This document shows, piece by piece, positions 1-9,617 of a stretch of DNA of 42,979 nt. The notes below the pieces were generated by a model. That model was not told where the DNA came from and made no database searches. It worked only from the letters and a program-made list of their open reading frames with translations. The DNA is from Planctomycetota bacterium (GTDB taxonomy: Bacteria; Planctomycetota; Phycisphaerae; Sedimentisphaerales; Anaerohalosphaeraceae), in assembly GCA_013349435.1 (NCBI GenBank), contig DUZQ01000015.1, forward strand, positions 1 through 42,979. Reading direction: 5' to 3'. Numbering within the stretch: the first letter of the stretch is position 1; every line of letters starts with the position of its first letter. Both the position numbers and the translations under genes were made by a program.

Positions 1-34
1 ACAAATGAGGACAGCCGGATAGTCCGATAACTTG

Positions 35-52
35 CCCACCCCATGGGGTGGG
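35..52. repeat. 18-bp perfect GC-rich palindrome
   Basis: CCCACCCC is followed directly by its own reverse complement, with ATGGGG at the centre, giving a perfect 18-bp palindrome. No T-run follows on either strand, so it is not a typical intrinsic terminator. It lies in the gene-free first 267 bases, which hold palindromes and no supportable gene. Confidence 0.6.
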
Positions 53-180
53 TTGGGACAGGAAAATGACTGGATTGATAAGCGATAAAAAAATGTGCGA
101 AACTTTCTTGACGCTACCAAAGTTTAGATTGTATCACCTCTTTCGCAGGCACAAGTATTTGATAATCTATATTGAGTTGA

Positions 181-240
181 GGTTCCATCCCGGCGCGCCG
201 GGATGGAACCTTATTCTGGATACCGGCTCAAGGCCGGTAT
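181..240. repeat. 30-bp perfect palindrome plus adjacent 8-bp-stem hairpin
   Basis: Bases 181-210 form a perfect 30-bp palindrome: GGTTCCATCC, a CGGCGCGCCG core, then GGATGGAACC. Nine bases later a second inverted repeat has ATACCGGC (220-227) pairing with GCCGGTAT (233-240) around a 5-base loop. They sit downstream of the minus-strand guaB-guaA-PAP2 operon, where they could block or end transcription, although no T-tract follows. They resemble the dispersed palindromic units elsewhere in the window (5628, 11382, 42888), so I read them as genomic repeat elements. Confidence 0.6.
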
Positions 241-267
241 GACAAGAATGGCTACGGTATGCCGGAG

Positions 268-1152
268 TCAAAATCTTTTTACGAGTGACAGGCCCATGGC
301 AGGGCCTGTGGGGGTGAAGGTGGTGTAAGGGTTCACCTCGAAGCCTGCAAGCTCAAGGGCCTTTTGCTCGGCGCCTATGTGATGGCCGACAATCCAGCCC
401 AAAACAGCACCGAAAACAACGTCGCTCGCCCAGTGGTCGCCTGAATCCATCATCCGGTAGCCCACAAAGCCCGCCGCTAAGTACGCCGGAAAACCCACCT
501 CCGGGCCGTAAAGCTCATCTAAAACCGAGGCCACTGTAAAGGAGCTGGCCGTATGCCCGCTCGGCCAGGCCAACCATTTGTCGTTAGGGGTATGATTGTT
601 TACAATCAGCTTCAGAGCCATCGTCGCCGCCCCCGTTACAGACAGGGCCTTCATCATCGTCCACGAGCGCTGCTTATTCAGCTCATCACCCCTGTCAACG
701 CTAATCGCGTACCAAAGCCCGGTCGCCGCAAAGTGAACGCCCGGCCCGCCCACATTCGACACTATCTCATCGACCTCTTTACCCAGTGCCCGATTGAGGT
801 CGAAATTATCCGCTATTTCATGGTCCGCTTTTGTATTGTGCATAGCGATACTGGCGCCGCCGGCCATTAAAAGGTACGTCAAATTGTTGCCGGCGGCGAT
901 TATCTCTTTGGATTCTTCAATAATAGTGTCCGGCAGCGTCCAGACATCTTTCCAAAGTGAATCGAGGACATCGGCCTTGTTTGGGTCGGTGTTTGTGGTG
1001 CTTGGAACAGTTTTGGCGGGGGAGCTGTTTTGGCAGATTGTTTGCTTTTCTGTAAGGTGACTATCCTTCCGGCCTGTGGTGCAAGCGGGCAGGAAAACCA
1101 GAATTACAAAAAGGATGTAAAACCGGCATCGGTTGCGACGGAGTTTCTGCAT
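268..1152 (-). CDS. PAP2-family phosphatase, predicted lipoprotein
   Basis: A 294-residue protein of the type 2 phosphatidic acid phosphatase superfamily, probably dephosphorylating lipid or pyrophosphate-type substrates at the membrane. Residues 11-24 form a hydrophobic signal ending in a lipobox (LPAC, Cys24), so it should be a lipoprotein. PAP2 signatures follow: K181 with TP at 188-189, PSGH at 197-200, and R233...H240...D244. The first motif normally reads K-x6-R-P; here Thr replaces the Arg. In the third motif the Arg-to-His spacing is six residues instead of the usual five. The start ATG lies 3 bases after the guaA stop, so it is very likely co-transcribed with guaBA. A link to nucleotide metabolism is only suggested by position. 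The substrate cannot be told from sequence. Confidence 0.85.
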   Translation of the reverse strand: MQKLRRNRCRFYILFVILVFLPACTTGRKDSHLTEKQTICQNSSPAKTVPSTTNTDPNKADVLDSLWKDVWTLPDTIIEESKEIIAAGNNLTYLLMAGGASIAMHNTKADHEIADNFDLNRALGKEVDEIVSNVGGPGVHFAATGLWYAISVDRGDELNKQRSWTMMKALSVTGAATMALKLIVNNHTPNDKWLAWPSGHTASSFTVASVLDELYGPEVGFPAYLAAGFVGYRMMDSGDHWASDVVFGAVLGWIVGHHIGAEQKALELAGFEVNPYTTFTPTGPAMGLSLVKRF

Positions 1153-1155
1153 GTA

Positions 1156-2697
1156 TCATTCCCACTCAATAGTGGCCGGGGGCTTGCTGGAGATATCGTA
1201 AACCACTCGATTGACTCCGCGGACTTCATTTATTATCCGGTTCGCTGTCGAGCCTAAAACTTCGTATGGTATTCGTGAAAAATCAGCGGTCATAAAATCC
1301 TGTGTCTCTACCGCCCGAATTACAATTACGTTTTCGTAGCTGCGTTCGTCGCCCATCACTCCCACCGTGCCGACCGGAACAAGAACGGCCAGCGCCTGGG
1401 AGATCTGTCTGTAAAGCCCCGCTGCCTTAATTTCTTCAATGAGTATATCGTCCGCCTGCCGCAGGACTTTCAGTCTTTTCTCTGTAATTTCGCCGATTAT
1501 CCTGACCGCAAGGCCGGGCCCGGGGAAGGGATGACGCCATACCATATCTTCAGGCAGGCCGAGATACTCCCCGACCCGCCTTACCTCGTCTTTGAAAAGG
1601 TTCCGCAGGGGTTCGACAAGCTCAAAACCCAATTCAGCCGGCAGGCCCCCTACATTGTGGTGCAGTTTTATATTGGCGGCTAAATTGCCGTCTTTATGGC
1701 CAGATTCGATAACGTCCGGATAAAGTGTCCCCTGGGCTAAGAAACGGGCACCGGCAATCCTGTCAGCCTCCGACTTAAAAGCCCCGATGAACTCTGCGCC
1801 GATGATTCTTCGCTTCTCCTGCGGGTCTGTAACACCGGCAAGGGCCTCTAAGAACTGTTTGCTCCAGTCCACGACATGAAGGTCCATACCGAAGTGGTCC
1901 CGAAACATCGAGGTAACCGACGCCCGCTCGTTCTTGCGAAGCAACCCGTTGTCAACAAATATACATACAAGTTGCTCGGCTATCGCCTTGTGTAATAGTG
2001 CCGCCGTTACCGAAGAATCCACCCCGCCGCTCAGTCCGCATATCACCTTGGCCTTGCCGACCTGCCTGCGGACCGACAACACCGTATCGGCAACAAAATC
2101 ACTCATCTGCCAGTCACCCCTGCATCCGCATATATCATAGAGAAAATTCTTCAGGATTTCGTTGCCGCATGGCGTATGCGTAACTTCCGGATGAAATTGA
2201 ACGCCGAAGAATTTGCCGCCGGTGTGCCTGACTGCTGCATAAGGGCAATTCGCCGTGGCCCCCAACGATGTAAACTCTGCGCCAAGCTCATTTACCTCAT
2301 CGCCGTGACTCATCCAAACCGTAACCGTCTCCGGCAGCCGGGCAAACAAATCGCTTCGCTCGACAATCTCCATCTTCGTCCTGCCGTATTCCCTGCTGGC
2401 AGCCGGTGCAATATCCGCACCCAGTATCTTACAGCCTAACTGCATACCATAGCATATACCCAGAATCGGCACACCAAGCTCGAATATCTTCTCATCACAG
2501 CCGGGGGCATTCTCAGAATACACGCTCGCAGGCCCACCCGAAAGGATGATACCTGCAATACCGCATGCCGATAATTCTTCTGCGGTTATGTTAGGCTGAT
2601 ATATCCGGGAAAAGACGTTGTGTTCGCGGACTCTGCGGGCTATTAACTGGCCGTATTGACTGCCCAAATCTATTATCGCTATCGTCTGGTGCGACAT
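1156..2697 (-). CDS. guaA: GMP synthase (glutamine-hydrolysing)
   Basis: Converts XMP to GMP using ATP and glutamine-derived ammonia, the last step of de novo GMP synthesis in the cytoplasm. At 513 residues it has the normal length. The N-terminal class I glutamine amidotransferase domain has its nucleophile in GICYGMQ (Cys82) and the partner His and Glu in [11 protein letters not shown]. The ATP-pyrophosphatase domain carries the P-loop-like [10 protein letters not shown], followed by the GMP synthase C-terminal dimerisation domain ending in PPATIEWE. It starts 2 bases after the guaB stop, so the two genes form a tight operon. No strong Shine-Dalgarno is visible before the ATG, which points to translational coupling with guaB. 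Confidence 0.98.
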   Translation of the reverse strand: MSHQTIAIIDLGSQYGQLIARRVREHNVFSRIYQPNITAEELSACGIAGIILSGGPASVYSENAPGCDEKIFELGVPILGICYGMQLGCKILGADIAPAASREYGRTKMEIVERSDLFARLPETVTVWMSHGDEVNELGAEFTSLGATANCPYAAVRHTGGKFFGVQFHPEVTHTPCGNEILKNFLYDICGCRGDWQMSDFVADTVLSVRRQVGKAKVICGLSGGVDSSVTAALLHKAIAEQLVCIFVDNGLLRKNERASVTSMFRDHFGMDLHVVDWSKQFLEALAGVTDPQEKRRIIGAEFIGAFKSEADRIAGARFLAQGTLYPDVIESGHKDGNLAANIKLHHNVGGLPAELGFELVEPLRNLFKDEVRRVGEYLGLPEDMVWRHPFPGPGLAVRIIGEITEKRLKVLRQADDILIEEIKAAGLYRQISQALAVLVPVGTVGVMGDERSYENVIVIRAVETQDFMTADFSRIPYEVLGSTANRIINEVRGVNRVVYDISSKPPATIEWE

Positions 2698-2699
2698 AT

Positions 2700-4187
<1,488 letters not shown>

Positions 4188-4220
4188 CTATTTCAATTGC
4201 CCAACCGTGATAAACCATGC

Positions 4221-4249
4221 AATATAATCACCGACTTGCCATCCGTCAA
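4221..4249 (-). promoter_or_regulatory. sigma70-type promoter of guaB operon
   Basis: Read on the minus strand: -35 TTGACG, a 17-bp spacer, then -10 TATATT. The predicted transcript starts about 40 bases before the guaB ATG, leaving a short leader that contains the GGGAGGT ribosome binding site. Confidence 0.75.
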
Positions 4250-4453
4250 AAAAATTATCCATCACCAAAAAGCGGTAACGGCAGAATCGCCAAATTCTGT
4301 GCCCGTGCGGAATCTGACTATGATATGAAACCAAAAAAAATGTGGTTCTTTATGGAAAAATGTCGCCTGAGTCCTATAATTGCCAACTCCTTGCAAAGAA
4401 AAGCTATACGAAAAGGTTTTTTGCCGAAATCTTAATATATGGCTAATATTCCC

Positions 4454-4482
4454 TTGATATATTTTTGTCTTTCTGATATAAT
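4454..4482 (+). promoter_or_regulatory. near-consensus sigma70 promoter for a short transcript
   Basis: TTGATA, a 17-bp spacer and TATAAT on the plus strand. The next reading frame is only 24 codons long, so this promoter drives either a small protein gene, a broken gene or an RNA. Confidence 0.65.
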
Positions 4483-4509
4483 GATAATTGAACAATGGGG
4501 GTTAAAGAT

Positions 4510-4584
4510 ATGAATTCCAAAAAGAACAAATCCAGGTTTTTCGAGGCTGTAGAGGCCGGCCGGGGCCCACCGGTAAATAACTGA
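4510..4584 (+). CDS. possible 24-residue small protein or frameshifted remnant
   Basis: A short frame (begins MNSKKNKSRFFEAVEAG) starts about 20 bases downstream of the predicted transcript start, with GGGGG a few bases before the ATG. The stop is at codon 25. In the +1 frame an open stretch continues directly (ITEETFFARLKALT...) to a stop near 4664, so a single indel would make a protein of about 50 residues. No family is recognised. It may be a genuine leader peptide or small protein, or a decayed gene. The rest of the 4250-4673 gap holds nothing else I can support. Confidence 0.3.
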   Translation: MNSKKNKSRFFEAVEAGRGPPVNN

Positions 4585-4673
4585 GGAAACCTTTTTCGCC
4601 CGTCTTAAAGCCTTAACTGTCCACGCCTCAACTCTCCCGACAAAAACCTCGTTCTTGATGTAAAGTTTTCCAT

Positions 4674-4910
4674 TCACACCGTGCCGGACTCTGAATCATC
4701 ACTTTCATACTGAAAGACATCTTCTACTGACAATCCAAATGCCCGCGATATCCGAAATGCCAGAAGCAGTGAGGGTGTATATTTCCCCGATTCGATGGCG
4801 ATAATAGTCTGTCGCGTCACATCGGCCTTGTCAGCTAACTGCTGCTGAGTCATCCGCCCGTTGTCAAAACGCAGCCGACGAATCTTATTGCTAAGCTGGT
4901 TACTGGCCAT
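4674..4910 (-). CDS. XRE-family helix-turn-helix regulator
   Basis: A 78-residue single-domain DNA-binding protein of the Cro/C1 type. The helix-turn-helix spans about residues 20-60 ([20 protein letters not shown], then [20 protein letters not shown]), followed by an acidic tail ([12 protein letters not shown]). I chose the ATG at 4910 because GGGGGAAAAAG precedes it closely; a longer frame exists but lacks support. The start overlaps the 3' end of the upstream membrane-protein gene by 11 bases, so the pair is translationally coupled. Small XRE regulators of this type are often encoded beside short multi-pass membrane proteins and are thought to regulate their own operon; that role here is inference. 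Confidence 0.9.
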   Translation of the reverse strand: MASNQLSNKIRRLRFDNGRMTQQQLADKADVTRQTIIAIESGKYTPSLLLAFRISRAFGLSVEDVFQYESDDSESGTV

Positions 4911-5331
4911 CTTTTTCCCCCCGGCCGTACTGGACAAGGACCGCAATGGATTGAGCAGCAATAAGTGAAATTGCAATTGCTACCAACATTAAAGGGAGCA
5001 CGTTGATTGGAATAAGATTGTTTGGACCGATGATGAACCACGGGATCATACAGGCGGCGGTAAATAGAGGCCAGAATATCGCAAAGGTTATTTGGATTGA
5101 CCTGTAAAAGATAAGTCTGTCGCGTTCATCAAATTCCACATTATGTTTCTTTTTCTTAAAGATGAAACCTGACAAGCCTAATAGTCCCAGCATGCCAAGC
5201 ATACCCAATCCACTTAAGGCCTTTGGCATACCGTGTTTTATTGTTAAAACACCAACACAGAGGCCGGTAAGAATAAAGGTGAATATTATTACAAAAACAT
5301 TGTACCAAGCTATTTTCTGCCATCTGTTCAT
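4900..5331 (-). CDS. four-helix membrane protein, DUF2178-like
   Basis: A 143-residue integral membrane protein with about four hydrophobic segments, near residues 8-30, 36-57, 78-98 and 105-130. The cytoplasmic stretch between helices 2 and 3 reads [16 protein letters not shown], and this ERD-containing loop resembles DUF2178-type proteins. Function is unknown. It is the first gene of a two-gene operon with the XRE regulator. The ATG has a good AAGGAG site, and the promoter lies 56-84 bases upstream. Confidence 0.8.
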   Translation of the reverse strand: MNRWQKIAWYNVFVIIFTFILTGLCVGVLTIKHGMPKALSGLGMLGMLGLLGLSGFIFKKKKHNVEFDERDRLIFYRSIQITFAIFWPLFTAACMIPWFIIGPNNLIPINVLPLMLVAIAISLIAAQSIAVLVQYGRGEKDGQ

Positions 5332-5386
5332 AACTTTTCTCCTTCATTAGCCATGATGATTTTTTTGTATAAACTCAACTATCCCT

Positions 5387-5415
5387 AATGTAAAGCAAAC
5401 ATTACAATATGTCAA
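5387..5415 (-). promoter_or_regulatory. promoter with internal dyad, XRE/membrane-protein operon
   Basis: On the minus strand TTGACA, a 17-bp spacer and TACATT. Inside the spacer and reaching the -10 is the dyad TGTAA-N8-TTACA (5389-5406), a likely operator. Binding there would occlude polymerase, which fits autorepression by the XRE protein; the assignment to that protein is inference. Confidence 0.65.
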
Positions 5416-5516
5416 GTCTATTTTACAATCTTTTGCAAAAAATCTATATAATACTTATGATAAGTTATATATATACTGTGTTGAAGAAACGGGGTAGGGA
5501 TGTCTCGGAGGTGGAA

Positions 5517-5564
5517 ATTCTTCGCTTCGCCCTGGACCAGACGGTCCAGGGCTTCGCTCAGAAT
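5517..5564. repeat. hairpin-forming dispersed repeat (CATTCTGAG type)
   Basis: An extended inverted repeat: outer arms ATTCT/AGAAT and a perfect 10-bp inner stem GCCCTGGACC (5529-5538) / GGTCCAGGGC (5543-5552) around AGAC. The outer sequence (TCGCTCAGAATGAC, reverse strand GTCATTCTGAGCGA) matches the type of unit seen at 42759-42796. No gene is visible between 5332 and 5792. Confidence 0.55.
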
Positions 5565-5597
5565 GACATAAAAACGTTTAATGTTCAACGTTGAATA

Positions 5598-5775
5598 ATA
5601 CCAATTGCGATTAATTATTACGCCCCGCTGTCATTCCCGCGAAGGAATGTCACCCCTGCGGAGGCAGGGGCGGGAATCCATTTTCTATCTTGTCCCGGAG
5701 TGTGAGCGATAGATAAATCGCTGATAGGCAGTAAACTGCACCGCAACAATCGCATATTTTAAATCCAATTGGTAT
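5598..5775. mobile_element. MITE-like 178-bp repeat with terminal inverted repeats
   Basis: The ends are ATACCAATTG (5598-5607) and its exact complement CAATTGGTAT (5766-5775). The interior contains TGTCATTCCCGCG followed by CCCCTGCGGAGGCAGGGG. The block 5628-5674 is identical for 47 bases to 42888-42934, and the matching left end ATACCAATTG recurs at 42859. No coding capacity is visible, consistent with a non-autonomous element or bacterial interspersed repeat. A target-site duplication is not obvious. Confidence 0.6.
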
Positions 5776-5792
5776 AAGGTGAGGAATGGAGG

Positions 5793-6977
5793 TTAAATTT
5801 GAAGTTTATCCAGTTCTGCCTGGCACATCTTGATTTGTCCCGGGTCGGTCAATCTCTCTTTGGCGGCCTTTAGATATTCGACCGCCTTGTCGGGGGAATC
5901 GAGATAACGCGAGTAAAGTATTCCCAACATCAATTGCACCTGCTCGGCGTACTCGTATGATTTGTAATGGCTCAGGAACTTCTCATAAGCCGACGCCGAT
6001 TCTTTCCATTTTCCCATCGACATAAGCTGATTGGCCATATCCAATTGATGCCGCTTGGACAATAAAGCTTCTGAATCCATCTCGGTCAATTCCAGATACA
6101 GATTTGCCGCGGCTGGAAGATTCTTCTGGTTGATTAGTTGTGCAATTTTGCTGCGAAGTTGCGTCTCTTGTTCATCGACTTTTTTCTCTACCGGACCCTT
6201 TTTGGCCTCCTGATAAGTAACCGGCTTTTTGCCCGGCGGGCCTTTGAACGGATCGTATCCTTCCGAAACAGAACCGCGGTACACACGTCGACGGTTCCAC
6301 TGCCTGAGCATAAACCACAGATCCGTCTGTTCGTGTGCTATCAGTCTTGTCGCCAACAGGAGAAGCGAAGCTGAGATTCCAAATGCATAACCTGAAAGAT
6401 GCGCATCATACGCGACGTAAGGCGTGGTACGGACTATTACATTATCGATGAGAATCAGTTTCAGACCGATAAAATAAAACGCCGGTAGTTCCATTGTACC
6501 GATAAAAAAGAACAAGTACACTATAGTGATGAGCGTTTTCGGGAACAGAACGAGATAAGCCCCGGTTACCGCCGCCACCGCACCGCTCGCCCCCAAAGCG
6601 GGGTTGTTGTTCAACAGAGTATGACCTATCCCGCTGAAAACCGCACCGGCTAAGTAAAAACAAAGATAGCCTACGCTGCCTAATTTGTCGTTGACATTGT
6701 TGCCGAAAAGGTAAAGAAAGTACATATTTCCGATAATATGCAGCCAGCCTCCGTGAAGGAAGGAATAGCTTACAAACTGCCACAGGTGTGGACGAGTCGG
6801 TGTCAGCATAAACAGTTGTGCCCAGGCCCTGAGCGGTTCCTGGACAGGCTGGTTACCCATCATAACAATTCGAGGCGAGTACGTAAGAATGAATATTAAC
6901 ACGTTCACTGCAATCAGGATGTAGTTACAATATGGTGTTCGGCGGGGCAGTATGCTTGTGCGAATAGGTAGTATCAT
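5793..6977 (-). CDS. rhomboid-family intramembrane serine protease with TPR-like tail
   Basis: A 394-residue protein whose first ~215 residues form a rhomboid membrane core with about six helices. The signature residues are present: H80-x3-N84 in HIIGN, the catalytic Ser131 in GASG, and the partner His193 in AHLSGYAFG. Rhomboids cleave transmembrane segments of substrate proteins within the membrane. The cytoplasmic C-terminus (about 265-394) is helical and charged, and reads like two or three tetratricopeptide-type hairpins (LPAAANLYLELTE, WKESASAYEKFLSHY, PDKAVEYLKAAKE), suggesting a protein-interaction role. The substrate is unknown. The gene stands alone; its promoter lies 50-75 bases upstream. 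Confidence 0.92.
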   Translation of the reverse strand: MILPIRTSILPRRTPYCNYILIAVNVLIFILTYSPRIVMMGNQPVQEPLRAWAQLFMLTPTRPHLWQFVSYSFLHGGWLHIIGNMYFLYLFGNNVNDKLGSVGYLCFYLAGAVFSGIGHTLLNNNPALGASGAVAAVTGAYLVLFPKTLITIVYLFFFIGTMELPAFYFIGLKLILIDNVIVRTTPYVAYDAHLSGYAFGISASLLLLATRLIAHEQTDLWFMLRQWNRRRVYRGSVSEGYDPFKGPPGKKPVTYQEAKKGPVEKKVDEQETQLRSKIAQLINQKNLPAAANLYLELTEMDSEALLSKRHQLDMANQLMSMGKWKESASAYEKFLSHYKSYEYAEQVQLMLGILYSRYLDSPDKAVEYLKAAKERLTDPGQIKMCQAELDKLQI

Positions 6978-7025
6978 TGGCGAAATCTGATTGCCGTCTT
7001 AACTCAAAATTTTAAACCAGCGGGT

Positions 7026-7054
7026 ATTGTAATGCCGAAACCCCTCCGCCACAA
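7026..7054 (-). promoter_or_regulatory. probable promoter of the rhomboid gene
   Basis: On the minus strand TTGTGG, a 17-bp spacer and TACAAT. The -35 match is only moderate, and the leader to the ATG would be about 42 bases. Confidence 0.45.
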
Positions 7055-7062
7055 GTAATAAA

Positions 7063-7103
7063 AAACGGGGTATCCGCTTGCCCTGCAAGCTTTTACCCCG
7101 TTT
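7063..7103. other. long two-part inverted repeat between divergent genes
   Basis: AAACGGGGTA (7063-7072) pairs with TACCCCGTTT (7094-7103), and inside it GCTTG (7076-7080) pairs with CAAGC (7086-7090). It lies between divergent genes, so it is not an end-of-operon terminator for either. No long T-run follows on the plus strand, while on the minus strand it precedes TTTTTATTA. It could be a 5' leader structure, an attenuator or an operator. Confidence 0.4.
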
Positions 7104-7272
7104 ACACATCCCTGAACGGCAGAGACAGGAGCGGAACATGTTCGTATGAAAAAGGTTTACATGTTTTCAGGACTTGTCCGGCTCTATGTAAAGAATACGA
7201 AGTAAAAAGCACACAGCCAAATTGAAAAAATCTTTATTTTTCTGTCAGATACCGCTATTCTGGACGGTTGAT

Positions 7273-8361
7273 ATGGATGCCGATACTATAAAAAAACGGG
7301 TAGCAGCCCTTACAGCAGTCCTTAAAAAAAGGTCCCTCGGCGGAGCTGTTATTACAGACCGTGCGAATGTTACTTATCTGACCGGTTTCGGCGGTGATGA
7401 TAGCTGGGCGCTTATTATCGGGCCAAGAGTGTGGCTCCTGACCGACAGCAGATACATCGAACAGGCCCGTGGCGAGTGTGTAGGGTGTAAGATAATACAA
7501 TGCAAAGAGTCACTTTTCGCCGAGGTCGCCAAAATCACCAATCGATTCAAATCAGCCGGGATTATCGGTATCGAAAACACTACTCCCGTAGCCCTGTTTG
7601 ATAAAATCAGAAAAAAGACCGCTGCAAGGTTCAAGAAAATCCCCAATCTCACCAAGCAGCTCCGTGCGATAAAGGAAGCGAGCGAGGTTGCTGCTATTAG
7701 AAGGGCCTCCCGAATCGCGGATAAGGCCCTCGACCGTGCCCTGAAACGCCTGAAAGTCGGCATGACAGAGTCGGAACTGGCCGGGAGATTAGAATTTGAG
7801 ATACGCAAATCGGGGGCGCTCGTTGCCTTTGAGACGATTGTGTGTTTCGGGGCTAACGCCTCCCGGCCCCACCACATCCCCGGCAATAGACGGCTTCGTA
7901 AAAACGACACGATTCTCATCGATTTTGGTGCAAAGTATAAAGGCTACAACAGCGACAAGACCCGTTGCTTTGTGGTTGGTAAAGTTAATCGCGGGTTCCA
8001 AAAGGCATACGACGCTGTCGCCCTTGCCCAGAAGACGGCTATTGACCTTATCACCGAAGGTGTAAAGGCCAAAGATATTGACGCCGCTGCCAGAGAGGTC
8101 ATCAAAAATGCCGGCTTTGCCGTTTTCGGCCACGGTTTAGGCCACGGTCTCGGCTTAGAGGTTCACGAGCTGCCCGTGCTGTCTCTAAAATCGAAAGACA
8201 TACTCAAGGCAGGCCAGGTCGTTACCGTCGAGCCGGGCATCTACATCCCCGGAAAATTCGGCATCCGCATCGAGGACGACGTCCTCGTAACAAAAACCGG
8301 CTTCAAAATCCTCACCCGTACTAAAATATCTCCCCACCTATGTGTCATAAAATGTAAGTGA
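7273..8361 (+). CDS. Xaa-Pro aminopeptidase-like M24 metallopeptidase
   Basis: A 362-residue peptidase that should remove N-terminal residues next to proline, acting on short peptides in the cytoplasm. The N-terminal creatinase-like domain (about 1-135) contains the typical DRANVTYLTGF. The C-terminal pita-bread domain carries the metal ligands: Asp in LIDFGA, Asp in YNSDKTR, His in GHGLGHGLGLEVHE, Glu in VTVEPGIY and Glu in GIRIEDD. I chose the ATG at 7273 because it matches the usual family start; an in-frame TTG at 7222 would add 17 residues without resembling a signal peptide. No clear Shine-Dalgarno is visible. It converges on the downstream PEP-CTERM gene. Confidence 0.93.
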   Translation: MDADTIKKRVAALTAVLKKRSLGGAVITDRANVTYLTGFGGDDSWALIIGPRVWLLTDSRYIEQARGECVGCKIIQCKESLFAEVAKITNRFKSAGIIGIENTTPVALFDKIRKKTAARFKKIPNLTKQLRAIKEASEVAAIRRASRIADKALDRALKRLKVGMTESELAGRLEFEIRKSGALVAFETIVCFGANASRPHHIPGNRRLRKNDTILIDFGAKYKGYNSDKTRCFVVGKVNRGFQKAYDAVALAQKTAIDLITEGVKAKDIDAAAREVIKNAGFAVFGHGLGHGLGLEVHELPVLSLKSKDILKAGQVVTVEPGIYIPGKFGIRIEDDVLVTKTGFKILTRTKISPHLCVIKCK

Positions 8362-8386
8362 AATCTTGCAGGTTACAACGCCGATT

Positions 8387-9490
8387 TTAATTCCTTTTGC
8401 GGAGCAGTAATGCGCCTAAACCAAATAACAAGATAGTTGCTGGTTCGGGAACAGTGAATATCCATGCCTCAGTATTACCGGTAGGATTTTTCCCGTCCCC
8501 CACAATAGTCAGCCCGTCTGCGGAAATATCCGTCGCATGTGACAAGGTCCAGCCGGTAAGGTCCAAACCGTAGTCATTTACAAACACATCCTGTAATTTC
8601 CGCATACCGTTGTCTGCATCCCAGATGAACGCCTCAACGCCTAATTCTATATTCGAATTAGTTGGGGCAAGGATATCGTTGCCGGTATCACTGAATCCAA
8701 TCACGACCGAGCCATCTTCCGACACACCACATGCCTCGCTGTAAAAGCTGCCGCCTGCAAGGTCGCCAAGACCAGTCATATTGCTCCCGTCTTCCCATCT
8801 AAATGCTTCTGTGCCGAATTCAGATTCACTATATCCGACTACAATTGAACCGGTGTAAGATACCTCTGAAGCGAGGCTCCAGGAATTACCGCCCATAAGA
8901 TCACCGAGACCAACCATTCCCCCATCCGAAGTCCAGCGAAATGCTTCCGGTCCGGAAGCGAATCCGCTTTGTCCGACTACAACGGAACCATCGGATGATA
9001 CGTCAATCGCGTCGCCACTGCCGAGACTAACCATGCCCGACTCTGACGTCCATCGAAAGGCCTGCGCCCCACTTGCACCTACGACAACTGAGCCATCGGA
9101 AGATACGCCGTATGCTACGCTACCGTCGGTATCAGGAAGAGAGCCAAGACCGACCATACCACCCTGTGAAGTCCAGTTAAATGCCTCCAACCATGGATAC
9201 GGCGTTAAGCTGAATCCCACAACGACGGAGCCGTCACCTGATGCGGCGTAGCCGGTGCTGGATGTAGTACCTCCATACAAATCGCCGAGGCCGGTCATTT
9301 GGCCGGCTTCCCAACGAAATGCCCCTGGACCGCTGGTTCCGACTACCACCGAACCATCTGCTGATACACCGAATGCTGTGCTCCATGAGCTATCGCCTAC
9401 GTACCCTAATCCCTCAAAGATTGCACCATGCGCGGGTAAAACTGAAAATAATATGATTGTTGCTGATACCCAAATTGATTTGGCCTTCAT
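8387..9490 (-). CDS. HAF-repeat secreted protein with PEP-CTERM sorting signal
   Basis: A 367-residue extracellular protein. It has a signal peptide (about residues 1-22, ending in PAHGA), then seven degenerate repeats of about 45-50 residues, each carrying a variant of S-x-DGSVVVG followed by AFRW and GLGDL. This is the HAF-type extracellular repeat. The C-terminus is a textbook PEP-CTERM tag: VPEPAT, a hydrophobic helix, then RKRN. Such tags direct export and processing by an exosortase; no exosortase gene lies in this window. The function of HAF repeats is not known; a beta-propeller-like fold is plausible. The GGGAAGG site before the ATG supports the start. It appears monocistronic. Confidence 0.92.
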   Translation of the reverse strand: MKAKSIWVSATIILFSVLPAHGAIFEGLGYVGDSSWSTAFGVSADGSVVVGTSGPGAFRWEAGQMTGLGDLYGGTTSSTGYAASGDGSVVVGFSLTPYPWLEAFNWTSQGGMVGLGSLPDTDGSVAYGVSSDGSVVVGASGAQAFRWTSESGMVSLGSGDAIDVSSDGSVVVGQSGFASGPEAFRWTSDGGMVGLGDLMGGNSWSLASEVSYTGSIVVGYSESEFGTEAFRWEDGSNMTGLGDLAGGSFYSEACGVSEDGSVVIGFSDTGNDILAPTNSNIELGVEAFIWDADNGMRKLQDVFVNDYGLDLTGWTLSHATDISADGLTIVGDGKNPTGNTEAWIFTVPEPATILLFGLGALLLRKRN

Positions 9491-9617
9491 TATTTTTCCT
9501 TCCCTGGAATCGCAGCTTCCTATTTAAAGGTTTAGCTGATTCTCTTTGCTTAAAATATTCTCGCGCAACAAGTATATTGTTTGTTGGATTCCCATGCAAG
9601 AAATAAGTTTGGTGAGG

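Noticed and set aside
48-242. Plus-strand open frame of 64 codons at the left edge
   Set aside because: It reads through both palindromic repeats, has no ribosome binding site, and its composition does not look like protein.
4432-4677. Minus-strand 81-codon frame after the XRE gene
   Set aside because: No ribosome binding site and no recognisable domain; it lies opposite the promoter and short frame on the plus strand, which have better signals.
5598-5775. Considered as a CRISPR array or insertion sequence
   Set aside because: There is no regular repeat-spacer series and no transposase; only terminal repeats and internal palindromes.
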